DNA from: Caldilineaceae bacterium | GTDB lineage: Bacteria > Chloroflexota > Anaerolineae > Caldilineales > Caldilineaceae | Reading direction: 5' to 3' | NCBI GenBank assembly: GCA_019637645.1 | Contig: JAHBVH010000005.1 | Location: 107,985 to 171,984 of the forward strand | Length of the DNA: 64,000 bases | Part shown: piece by piece, positions 56,551 through 64,000 of the stretch | Position numbering within the stretch: the stretch's first letter is position 1 | How the letters are laid out: every line of letters begins with the position of its first letter | Translations under genes and position numbers: made by a program | Notes under the pieces: generated by a model | Told to the model about the DNA's origin: nothing | Database searches by the model: none | Seen by the model: only the letters and a program-made list of their open reading frames with translations

Positions 56551-59196
56551 ATGAATGCTACGCCGTTGATTCCCATTTATACCATTGGTCATGAAGACCG
56601 GTCTCTGGCTGCGCTGGCTGCACTACTCCAGCAGTATGCAATTGCATTTGTGATTGACGTGCGCCCGCGCGCCGAAACGTCAGTGGTGGGGGAGGGGGCG
56701 CCATCAGGCTTGGCCGCTGCCCTGGCCCAACAGGGGATTCGCTATGTGGATCTGCGCGAGGCCCTGGGCGGCCCACCAGATGCCGCGCAGGCGGCTGCTT
56801 ATCAACAGGCGATCCGCCGGTTACAGACTGCCTTTCAGCAACAACAGCGCGTTGCCCTATTAGGCGAGGCATTGAGCCCAAGTGCTTGTCATCGTAGCCA
56901 GGTCATCGGCACTTCTTTGGTTCAGCTGCAGATTCCGGTTGCCCATATTGACGAAGCTGGTGCCCTGCAATGGCAGGCGGTGGAAGACGCACTGGCCGCC
57001 CCTATCGCGCCCCCCCAGCCTATCAGCGCAACAGGCCCCGTAACGGGAGAGAGACCCTTGGCGATCCTCGCGCGTGTCTTTGGCTATACGGAGTTTCGGC
57101 CTCTCCAAGCGCAGATTATCGAAAATCTGATTGCCCAGCGCGATACCTTGGTGATTATGCCCACCGGGGGTGGAAAGTCGCTCTGCTATCAGCTGCCTGC
57201 CCTCCATTTCGCGGGATTGACGCTGGTTGTCTCGCCCCTCATTGCCCTGATGCAGGATCAGGTTGAGCAGTTGTTGCAACTTGGCGTGTCTGCCGCCTTT
57301 TTAAATAGCACGCTAACGGGCGCTGTGTATAGTGCGACCATTGCAAAGGCGCGTACAGGGCAACTTAAGCTGCTCTACATGGCTCCCGAAACGCTCCTGC
57401 GGCCTGATATTTTGCAATTATTAGCCGAGTGCCACTTGGCGGCCATCGCCATTGACGAAGCCCACTGTATCTCTCAGTGGGGTCATGACTTTCGGCCTGA
57501 GTATCGCCAATTGGTCGCTGTCCGTCAGCGTTTTCCCCAAGCGGTCTGTGTTGCTCTAACGGCAACGGCGACCCCGCGCGTCCAGCAGGATATTCGTGAA
57601 ACGCTGAATTTACGCAGTGAAAATGCCTTTGTTGCCAGCTTTGATCGCCCCAATCTCTTTATTGGCGTACAGCCCAAGGTGGATACGGCGCGCCAAATCT
57701 TGGCCTTTTTGGCCGAGCATGCGGATCAAACTGGAATTATCTACTGTTCGACGCAACGCCATGTCGATGATCTGGCCGCACTCCTCCAGAGCCGTGGCAT
57801 CACTGCCCTGCCCTATCATGCCGGGTTGGACAAGACGACGCGGGAACAGAATCAGCGGGCCTTTATGGTGGACGATGTGCGTGTGATGGTGGCGACGGTT
57901 GCCTTTGGCATGGGGGTAGATAAACCCGATGTCCGCTTTGTGCTCCATGTGGATCTGCCCCAAGATGTCGAAAATTATTACCAGCAGATTGGCCGGGCTG
58001 GGCGCGATGGTGACCGGGCCGACTGTCTGCTGCTCTTTGGCTATGGCGATGTCCATACCATCCAACACTTTATCCGCGAAGGGGCTGAAAGCGAACGGGC
58101 TGGGCGGCTGCAACGGCTGCAACTATTGGTCAACTGGGCCGAGGCCAACCGCTGTCGCCGCCAGCCGCTGTTGGCCTACTTTGGTGAGGAGTACACGGCA
58201 ACCGATTGTGGTATGTGCGATCATTGTGCGCGGACGGATGCGGATCTGGTCGATCTGACGGTGCCAGCCCAAAAGTTTCTCTCCTGCGTGGTGCGCACCG
58301 GCGAAAAGTTTGGGGCTGGTCATGTCATTGGGGTTTTACGCGGCTCGCTGGCCCAGTCGATCTTGAAATGGTCCCATGAAAAACTTTCCACCCATGGGAT
58401 TGGCCAGGAGTATAGCGAATCAAGCTGGAAGCATTTTGTCCAACAGTTTCTGCAACAGGGACTGCTCAACCACGAATTAGCCTATGGGACCCTCACCCTC
58501 ACCGAAAAAGGCTGGGCTGTGCTGCGTGGAAGTGAACAGGTGTGGGGCATCTCGCCCGCGGGCCCAGCAACTGGCCCCGCGGCAGCACCACCACCCTATG
58601 AGCTCCAATTGGCGGAGCGACTGCGCCACGCACGCAAACAACTTGCCGATGCGCAGGGGGTGGCTCCCTATATGATCTTTGCCGACCGTTCCCTGCAAGA
58701 GATGGCGACCTATTTGCCCCATTCTGCGGCCAGCTTTGCGCTTATTCACGGGGTCGGGCGGGCAAAAGTCGAGCGCTACGGCGACCATTTTCTGGAACTC
58801 ATTCGTACTTATTGTCAGGAACGGGGGCTTACTGAGCGTCCTAATGCGGCGACGCCACCACCCGCCCGTGTTAGCCTGGGCAAAACACGCAGCGATGAAG
58901 TGGGCGAACTCTTTGCCGCGGGCCGCTCCTTGGCCGAGCTTGCTGATCACTTTCAGGTCAAACGCCAGACGGTGATTACGAATCTGGTTAAATATTGTGA
59001 TGATGGTCATGCGCTTGATGGCGCACGTCTCCAAGTTGAATCGACCTCGCCCGCAGCACTGCAAACCGCCGCGCTGCAAGCTTTTGCCGAATTGGGTGAT
59101 CAATACCTGAAACCCGTTTTTGAACAATTAGGCCAACAGGTAGATTATGATGAATTACATCTGCTCCGGTTGGTCTATCGGCTGCTGAATCGGTGA
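56551..59196 (+). CDS. recQ: DUF488-RecQ ATP-dependent helicase fusion
   Basis: About 881 residues from ATG 56551. An N-terminal DUF488 unit (IPIYTIGHEDRSLAAL, VIDVRPRAET, GIRYVDLREALGG) is joined to a full RecQ. The RecQ part has motif I MPTGGGKSLCYQLPAL, DEAH IAIDEAHCISQWGHDF, motif VI QIGRAGRDGD, the Zn-binding Cys set in TDCGMCDHCART, an RQC winged helix, an HRDC domain (ADRSLQEMATYLP) and a C-terminal HTH like RecQ/YpbB proteins (SLAELADHFQVKRQTVITNL). It unwinds DNA 3' to 5' in repair and recombination. The DUF488 fusion is unusual. Confidence 0.92.
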   Translation: MNATPLIPIYTIGHEDRSLAALAALLQQYAIAFVIDVRPRAETSVVGEGAPSGLAAALAQQGIRYVDLREALGGPPDAAQAAAYQQAIRRLQTAFQQQQRVALLGEALSPSACHRSQVIGTSLVQLQIPVAHIDEAGALQWQAVEDALAAPIAPPQPISATGPVTGERPLAILARVFGYTEFRPLQAQIIENLIAQRDTLVIMPTGGGKSLCYQLPALHFAGLTLVVSPLIALMQDQVEQLLQLGVSAAFLNSTLTGAVYSATIAKARTGQLKLLYMAPETLLRPDILQLLAECHLAAIAIDEAHCISQWGHDFRPEYRQLVAVRQRFPQAVCVALTATATPRVQQDIRETLNLRSENAFVASFDRPNLFIGVQPKVDTARQILAFLAEHADQTGIIYCSTQRHVDDLAALLQSRGITALPYHAGLDKTTREQNQRAFMVDDVRVMVATVAFGMGVDKPDVRFVLHVDLPQDVENYYQQIGRAGRDGDRADCLLLFGYGDVHTIQHFIREGAESERAGRLQRLQLLVNWAEANRCRRQPLLAYFGEEYTATDCGMCDHCARTDADLVDLTVPAQKFLSCVVRTGEKFGAGHVIGVLRGSLAQSILKWSHEKLSTHGIGQEYSESSWKHFVQQFLQQGLLNHELAYGTLTLTEKGWAVLRGSEQVWGISPAGPATGPAAAPPPYELQLAERLRHARKQLADAQGVAPYMIFADRSLQEMATYLPHSAASFALIHGVGRAKVERYGDHFLELIRTYCQERGLTERPNAATPPPARVSLGKTRSDEVGELFAAGRSLAELADHFQVKRQTVITNLVKYCDDGHALDGARLQVESTSPAALQTAALQAFAELGDQYLKPVFEQLGQQVDYDELHLLRLVYRLLNR

Positions 59197-59200
59197 TGGA

Positions 59201-59222
59201 CCTAAACCTGACAGGTTTTAGG
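59201..59222. repeat. 33-bp palindrome family, truncated copy 10
   Basis: CCTAAACCTG ACAGGTTTTAGG forms a shorter palindrome with the family core CCTGACAGG. It lies 4 bp after recQ and may help terminate it. Confidence 0.5.
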
Positions 59223-59244
59223 ACTGGTTGGTTACCCCGGCAGA

Positions 59245-60396
59245 TTAGCTACAGCGCGTGTGTGTCCAATTGGTCCACCCCATATTTTTGCCGGAGCGAG
59301 CGTCCTCTACCATGGGGAAGTTTGTCTGGTAGACACAGTTGATCAGCGGAATAATCCACTCGTCGTCGCCTTGGGCAGGCCAGTGAATGTTATAGAGAAA
59401 TTGAACGGACCGTAGCAGCGCGCGATCTTGCCATTCCCAAGCGGGATAGCCAGCGCGTGCTAACAATTCTGCCTGGACCACGGCCCCTTGCAACCCGGCC
59501 CACGGATAGTTCGTTTCCAGCGGCGGCCACTGAAAGGGGCCACCGCGGCGCATCTCTTCTGGCAGCGCGCCATCAATGCTGTAGCCGTCTTTGGTCGCGC
59601 CCGCTGGATTGATCCCGACGGGTTGATTGGGGCTGGCTTGCCAGGAGAGATCTTCGGCATATTGAAAACCGTTATAGGCCGCTAGATCGCCCAGATAGCC
59701 ACGAAAGACCAACGCGCTTTGTTCAAGTTCCGCTAGATCGCCAAGGTACAGGGCCGCCGCAATGCGCGACGCGCCCGCATTTGTCCCCCAATTATTGGGG
59801 CGCAGTTCATGGGTGCTACGCAAGGTGCGGGGTTCGGCTCCCCAGCCCGCAATGGGTTTGCCCAGTAAGGTGTGGAGGGTGGCGCGGAATTGTTCGTCAA
59901 GCGTCGGGTTGACGGTTGCTAGATCGATCACATCGGCGGCAATAATGTAGGCGGTTAAGGTGCGCCCCAATGCAAGGGTGCGGCCATTCTCTTCGGTTTT
60001 ACCAAAAGTGACTACCTCTAGCGCGCTGACTACTTGGTCTCGGTAGTTGGTCTGGCCGGTGCGGGCATAGACCAACGCTTTTGCCAATACATGGACCCCA
60101 ACCGTTGAATCTTGATCGCCTAAGTTTGGCGTGCCAATGGCTTCATCTGCTTTGGCTTTGAGCTGATTCCACGCCGCGCCAGTGGTGGGCAGCGTTGCCA
60201 GCTTGGCTCGATCGATCCAGAGATCACTGCGGATGACAATGGCGGGTGGCCCAAAAATCAGGGGCAGGTAGATCTGTGTGTCGCCATCGGCTTGGGCAAT
60301 GGGGGATGCAACGATGCTGAGCAGTAGGGCTAGACTCCAATGGAGAGATCGTACACGAGCACGGCGGTGGGGTGTTTGTAAACTCATCCAGGACAT
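59245..60396 (-). CDS. Secreted alginate-lyase-like protein
   Basis: 383 residues. Signal peptide SLALLLSIVASPIAQADGD, then the YLPLIFG motif, and an all-helical (alpha/alpha) toroid-like domain with conserved WNQLKAKADEA, RPNNWGTNAGASRIAAALY and IPLINCVYQ. This resembles polysaccharide lyase / alginate lyase family proteins. The catalytic residues cannot be confirmed by eye, so activity is uncertain. It is in the same run as the two secreted genes downstream of it on the right, separated by a terminator. Confidence 0.65.
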   Translation of the reverse strand: MSWMSLQTPHRRARVRSLHWSLALLLSIVASPIAQADGDTQIYLPLIFGPPAIVIRSDLWIDRAKLATLPTTGAAWNQLKAKADEAIGTPNLGDQDSTVGVHVLAKALVYARTGQTNYRDQVVSALEVVTFGKTEENGRTLALGRTLTAYIIAADVIDLATVNPTLDEQFRATLHTLLGKPIAGWGAEPRTLRSTHELRPNNWGTNAGASRIAAALYLGDLAELEQSALVFRGYLGDLAAYNGFQYAEDLSWQASPNQPVGINPAGATKDGYSIDGALPEEMRRGGPFQWPPLETNYPWAGLQGAVVQAELLARAGYPAWEWQDRALLRSVQFLYNIHWPAQGDDEWIIPLINCVYQTNFPMVEDARSGKNMGWTNWTHTRCS

Positions 60397-60532
60397 ATGA
60401 CTTTCTTTCTCCCTATCTTTTGTAGTAGGGCGTCAGTATACCTGATCAGGGCCTTACTGGCTCTGTTTTTAGCCTGTGCTTTTTACGCGGTTTGCTGACA
60501 GTTGCACAACGTAGCAATAGGAGAGGAGAAAA

Positions 60533-60569
60533 AGCGCTGGAGCGACGGCTAAGCGTCTGCTCCAGCGCT
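60533..60569 (-). terminator. Intrinsic terminator of the metallophosphoesterase gene
   Basis: AGCGCTGGAGC pairs with GCTCCAGCGCT, and on the minus strand the stem is followed by TTTTCTCC. It lies 28 bp after the stop of the 60597 gene. Confidence 0.7.
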
Positions 60570-60596
60570 GCTACCACCATGGTCGCGATGGATTGG

Positions 60597-63155
60597 CTAC
60601 TGGGTTTGTGGAATGAGGGGCAGGTAGAGTTGAATGGGGGTAATGAACAAGGAGATACTCGCTTGTCCAAAGATGACATTGCTGTCGCTAGCGGTTAATT
60701 GCAGGTTGATTTCCTGCACTTTTCCCGTGACCCATTCGGGCAGAATCGGCAATTCAAGGTTTGTGCTCGTTTCGCCAGTGGCAATGACGATCTCACCCGT
60801 AATCGTTGCCCTACTTGTCAGTTGGGCCGCCGCCGTAACATCCGCCGCGCTATAGGTCAGCGTGATGGGGAAAGGCGCGGGTTTGTTAAGGGTGATGGTC
60901 AGCGTTGCAGCCTTGCTATCGTCGGCGATGATATAGACGGAACTGCCAAAGCCAACGGTCAGCGGCGGGCTGGAATCGATCGTGGCCGTGGCGGTTGGTG
61001 TCGCGGTGGCGGTTGCTGGATCATCTGTCCTCGTCGCGGTGACCGTGGGGCTTGGGGTGAGCGTACCCGTCGTTGTTGCGGTGGGGTTAGGGGTGAGCGT
61101 GCCCGTTGGCGTGTCTGGCATGGTGGGTGGCACCGTTGTGCCGGTGCTCGTGCCGGTCGTGGTGGGGCTGGGCAAGAGGGTCCCGGTTGGAGTTGGCGTG
61201 TCCGTCATAGCGGGTGGCACCGTTGTGCTGGTGCTGGTCGCCGTAGGAGTAGGCATGAAGGTTCCGCTTGGGGTAGGTGTTGGTGTCATGGTGGGGGGCA
61301 CAGGGGTGCTTGTGGCCGTGCTGGTTGGTGTCGCACTGCCACCACCGGCGCCCGTGCTAAAGGTGGCGCGGCTGCTAAAGGCTTGGGCAACCGTGCTATC
61401 GTTGGGGCTGTCGCTCGCGCCTACATACCATTCATATTGGCGATCCCCGGCGAGGCCATTCCATGTCACTGTGGTACAACTGCCGGACGCCACATTCGCG
61501 ACCTTGCCAATCACCTGGAAGGGGCGACGCAACGGGCCATTGCTGGGTGTATCCCAGGCTTCTTTGAAGAAACTATCGGCGTCCTCTTCATAGGCGTTCC
61601 GCGTTGTGGAATAGGTATAAACCGTTACTTCGCTGCTATTGCCCTGAAACTGCATATAGCGCAACAAGCCGTCCCCAGTGACCTGCCCTTGCGGATCTTT
61701 CCGATTTTGGTAATCGGAAAGAAACGTATTGACGACATTGCCATGATAGGCGACATCTTGGCGGCGTGCTTCGCCCGCAATGTGACCGGCCAACATCAGA
61801 AAGATATTGGGGTTATCGCGCACATTTTGCCAGATCCTCTCCCCTGGTGTTCGCCACGTTCCATTAGCGTTTAAAATTTCGTGGGCTGAAAGAATGGCTA
61901 GGCGATCGGCATGGGTTTGCAGCAAATTATCGATCCAGGCAAAGGTGGCTGGTCGGGTTGAAGTATCGAACTCAATATGAATAGTAATAAATTTGAGATC
62001 CCCCACCGAAAAGAGTTGGTAGCTGTTGTCATTGTCCGAGCCCAAATATCCGCCATAATATTGGCGGCCAGTGAAACGGCTGACACCAAAGTACTGGTTA
62101 AAGAGATAGGTGTTGTTCGCTCCACCGCCGCCCGTACCTTGATCATGGTTGCCCACGGCGATCCCATAGGGAATCCCATCGGGGAGCGTTGTCAAAGTTG
62201 GATTCTCAATCGTTGCCATCACCCGATCCGCCGTGGCCCATTGGGCATCGGCTGTGCCACTCCCAGGGTTGCTGCCGTCATCTACCACGTCACCGAGGTG
62301 GGAAACAAAGACGATGTTCCGGTTGGCGCGATTATTGACGATCCACTGAACCTGGGAGAGGAAGCCGGGTGCGCTGGTCCCATCACTGCTGTAATAAAAT
62401 TGGGTGTCGGGCATGGCGACGATGGTAAAGTCCGGCACGTTCATGGGTGAAATATCGCGGCCATAGAAAGTGACCGTGAGATTGCCACCATCGGGATCGG
62501 AGACACAGCTTTGCAGGGTGGTACTGGGCGTGCTGACACTGGTTGCGCCGTTGGCTGGACTTTGAAGCACGGGCGTATTGGGGCTGGCTGATAGCTGGGC
62601 CGCAATCGCCGGTGAATCGGGAAGCGCCTCTTTGGTGGGTTGATCGACGATGATGGGATCTTCAAAGAGGGAGGGCAGATCGGGCGGAACGATGGGTTCG
62701 ATGACCGGCGCGGAATTGACAATAATATAGGTACGCTGCTCGAGCGTCTGGGTGCCAGCCTCATTGCTGACTGTTAGCGTGACATCATACCCACCAGGGG
62801 ACTGGTATTGATGAATGGGATTAGGAGCGGGTGATGTGGTGCCATCGCCAAAATCCCAATGCCAACGGGTGGGCGCGCCTGTCGATTGATCGATGAATTG
62901 GACAATCAGTGGCGCTTCGCCCGCGGTAATGTTGCTGGTGAAGGCCGCCACGGGCGCGGTGGTTGCCTGCCAAGCGGCTAGGCCATAGCCCTGGCCGCGC
63001 AAAGCCAATGAAAGGGCTTGGACGCGCCGCGCATTACTGGGCAAGAGAACCAGGAGGGCAAGGATGACGAGGCCACTCCAGAGATGGGCCTGGACTAGGT
63101 TGCCGGGCCGGGATCGGAAAGGGTGAGAAAAGCGGTTCATTTTGGGTGCTTTCAT
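60597..63155 (-). CDS. Secreted PKD-domain metallophosphoesterase with Pro/Thr linker
   Basis: About 852 residues from ATG 63155 (63140 is possible). A signal-anchor helix (SGLVILALLVLLP) precedes a PKD domain (IVQFIDQSTGAPTRWHWDFGDG). A calcineurin-like phosphoesterase follows with metal motifs MPDTQFY, HLGDVVDD, VGNHDQG and LAGHIAGEARR. Next come a fibronectin-like segment, a long Thr/Pro-rich linker (repeats of TPTPTG-type), and a C-terminal beta domain ending QLYLPLIPQTQ. The same YLPLI tail ends the 63428 gene and begins the 59245 protein. It is secreted and may cleave phosphate esters or nucleotides outside the cell. Confidence 0.85.
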   Translation of the reverse strand: MKAPKMNRFSHPFRSRPGNLVQAHLWSGLVILALLVLLPSNARRVQALSLALRGQGYGLAAWQATTAPVAAFTSNITAGEAPLIVQFIDQSTGAPTRWHWDFGDGTTSPAPNPIHQYQSPGGYDVTLTVSNEAGTQTLEQRTYIIVNSAPVIEPIVPPDLPSLFEDPIIVDQPTKEALPDSPAIAAQLSASPNTPVLQSPANGATSVSTPSTTLQSCVSDPDGGNLTVTFYGRDISPMNVPDFTIVAMPDTQFYYSSDGTSAPGFLSQVQWIVNNRANRNIVFVSHLGDVVDDGSNPGSGTADAQWATADRVMATIENPTLTTLPDGIPYGIAVGNHDQGTGGGGANNTYLFNQYFGVSRFTGRQYYGGYLGSDNDNSYQLFSVGDLKFITIHIEFDTSTRPATFAWIDNLLQTHADRLAILSAHEILNANGTWRTPGERIWQNVRDNPNIFLMLAGHIAGEARRQDVAYHGNVVNTFLSDYQNRKDPQGQVTGDGLLRYMQFQGNSSEVTVYTYSTTRNAYEEDADSFFKEAWDTPSNGPLRRPFQVIGKVANVASGSCTTVTWNGLAGDRQYEWYVGASDSPNDSTVAQAFSSRATFSTGAGGGSATPTSTATSTPVPPTMTPTPTPSGTFMPTPTATSTSTTVPPAMTDTPTPTGTLLPSPTTTGTSTGTTVPPTMPDTPTGTLTPNPTATTTGTLTPSPTVTATRTDDPATATATPTATATIDSSPPLTVGFGSSVYIIADDSKAATLTITLNKPAPFPITLTYSAADVTAAAQLTSRATITGEIVIATGETSTNLELPILPEWVTGKVQEINLQLTASDSNVIFGQASISLFITPIQLYLPLIPQTQ

Positions 63156-63427
63156 GGGTAACCTACAACACATCTGTCTTTTGATCAACAAATTTCAACG
63201 CCACCAAGGTCAAAGGTGCACGGCCATAGACGCAAAGTTTTGATGGCCGTGTCGTACTGCATCCCCATGCCAGGAATTTCGTGGATGAGCTTCCAACTGC
63301 TCTGGTGCGGGGTAGCGCACCGCCCTGATGAAGGGTAAGAAATTAAAACTGAACAGTCGCCTAACCCTGACCGGTTTTCAAAACCGCTCAGGGTTAGGGC
63401 TGCGTCCATCCTAATGGGTAAGATTTA
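63156..63427. other. Intergenic region before the metallophosphoesterase
   Basis: 272 bp. It holds palindrome copy 11 close to the upstream gene's stop and a short G+C-rich stretch near 63215. No ORF is supported. Confidence 0.5.
63363..63395. repeat. 33-bp palindrome family, copy 11
   Basis: AACCCTGACCGGTTTT pairs with AAAACCGCTCAGGGTT (one mismatch), 33 bp, and extends outward as CTAACCC/GGGTTAG. It lies 30 bp after the stop of the right-edge gene, consistent with a terminator. Confidence 0.85.
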
Positions 63428-64000
63428 CTATTGCTGAATTAGCGGTAAATAGAGCCGATTGGCTTGTTGATCGGCAATAATCAGCAAGGCGGTGGCCCCT
63501 CCGCCGATAACGACATGGCTATCGAGGCTAGTTAGTTCCACCAAAAGGGTGGTTGGTGCCTCAGCGATCCATTCTGGGCGAAGCGCAATGGTAATTGCTT
63601 TACTGGTTTCACCAGGGGCAAATTGGATTGTCTCTTGCAAAACAATGTCCCCAGCTACAGTCTGGCCTTGGACTTGGGGAACGAGGCTGACTTGATATTG
63701 TAGAGTCACTGCAAACTCCGTGGCCTTGCTCAACGTTGCAGTGATGGTGACGGTCGCTTGATCTGTGGTAAAGAGATATTCTGGACTGCTGAAGCTGGCC
63801 GCAGGGCGATCATCTGGCCCTATTGTAGCGGTTGCTGTGGGTGTTGCAGTCTCAGCCGTCGGCCCGACCGTTGTTGCCGTGCTCGTTGGCGTGGGGGTGG
63901 TGGTTGCCGCTGTTGGCCCAGCCGTTGTTGCGGTGGCGGTCGGCGTGGGGGTGGTGGTTGCCGCTGTTGGCCCAGCCGTTGTTGCGGTGCTCGTCGGCGT
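63428..64000 (-). CDS. Secreted Thr/Pro-rich protein with YLPLI tail (5' part beyond window)
   Basis: 191 codons are visible; the reading frame is open to the right edge, so start and any signal peptide are missing. A Thr/Pro/Ala-rich linker made of 18-residue repeats precedes a beta-sandwich-like domain (FTTDQATVTITATLSKATE, then APGETSKAITIALRPEWIA). The C-terminus is ANRLYLPLIQQ, the same tail type as the metallophosphoesterase beside it; its final beta domain also resembles that protein's last domain. This indicates a shared surface-protein module. Confidence 0.75.
   Translation of the reverse strand, partial: TPTSTATTAGPTAATTTPTPTATATTAGPTAATTTPTPTSTATTVGPTAETATPTATATIGPDDRPAASFSSPEYLFTTDQATVTITATLSKATEFAVTLQYQVSLVPQVQGQTVAGDIVLQETIQFAPGETSKAITIALRPEWIAEAPTTLLVELTSLDSHVVIGGGATALLIIADQQANRLYLPLIQQ
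63888..64000. repeat. 54-bp tandem repeat in the Thr/Pro linker
   Basis: The unit starting GGCGTGGGGGTGGTGG recurs at 63888, 63942 and 63996 with very few changes, encoding an 18-residue Thr/Pro/Ala repeat. It continues past the right edge and is likely to vary in copy number. Confidence 0.85.

Noticed and set aside
60699..61874. 391-residue plus-strand frame inside the metallophosphoesterase gene
   Set aside because: It is the antisense of the Thr/Pro-rich linker, giving a Gly/Arg/Cys-rich composition with no domain; the minus-strand frame has PKD and phosphoesterase motifs.
63888..64000. Possible CRISPR-like periodic repeat at the right edge
   Set aside because: The 54-bp units are in frame and encode an 18-residue Thr/Pro repeat within a secreted protein.

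Overview
The window reads as chromosomal DNA of an aerobic, non-photosynthetic member of the Chloroflexota, probably an Anaerolineae/Caldilinea-like lineage. This is an inference. It rests on the moderately high G+C, a large HTH/NB-ARC/WD40 STAND protein, secreted proteins ending in the YLPLI tail common in this phylum, many sugar-acid and oxidoreductase genes, and phytanoyl-CoA-dioxygenase-like genes. No rRNA, tRNA, CRISPR array or prophage was seen.

Layout. 1-4.1 kb (minus): a STAND signalling protein cut by the left edge, a TIM-barrel sugar-phosphate isomerase-like protein and a small unknown protein. 4.3-9.0 kb (plus): a D-glutamate-cyclase-like protein, an FGGY sugar kinase and a membrane-anchored MutS-like ATPase. 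9.1-17.6 kb: a carbohydrate/sugar-acid catabolic block made of a GntR/FCD regulator with its operator, an SHMT-like PLP enzyme, an extended SDR, an enolase-superfamily dehydratase, a mutarotase-like protein, an HpaI aldolase, an Ldh-type dehydrogenase and NanE. 17.6-22 kb (minus): an inositol/histidinol-phosphatase, a TPR protein and chelatase I and D genes joined by a likely -1 frameshift site. 22-26.3 kb: an SDR, guaB and purA, the last two divergently transcribed. 26.6-30.4 kb (plus): a bactofilin-like membrane protein, a small membrane protein, a GerW/YtfJ-like protein and a type II NADH dehydrogenase behind two Rex-like boxes. 30.4-31.3 kb: a REP-associated tyrosine transposase between two identical 62-bp hairpins. 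31.3-34.1 kb (minus): NUDIX, a GNAT-nitrilase fusion and recX. 34.3-38.4 kb: a hemolysin III relic, a methyltransferase, an Rpn-like nuclease and two tandem Gfo/Idh/MocA dehydrogenases. 38.4-50.5 kb (minus): membrane proteins, a complete Opp-type ABC transporter, a DeoR regulator and a GH13 enzyme. 50.5-56.2 kb: a large FtsX-like permease and two PhyH dioxygenases around an AraC regulator. 56.5-59.2 kb: a DUF488-RecQ fusion. 59.2-64 kb (minus): three secreted proteins, the last cut by the right edge.

Two layers lie on top of the genes. The first is a dispersed family of 33-bp near-perfect palindromes (nine full copies, two truncated) in intergenic spaces. Their outer arms differ in sequence but stay complementary, so pairing itself seems to be maintained. 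The second is a set of strong regulatory signals: GntR operator, tandem Rex boxes, a consensus promoter before deoR with repeats behind it, and divergent guaB/purA promoters. The most interesting single site is the A8 run at the end of chlI. A -1 shift there would fuse the I-type AAA+ module to the VWA module and give a full-length D-type subunit from the same mRNA.
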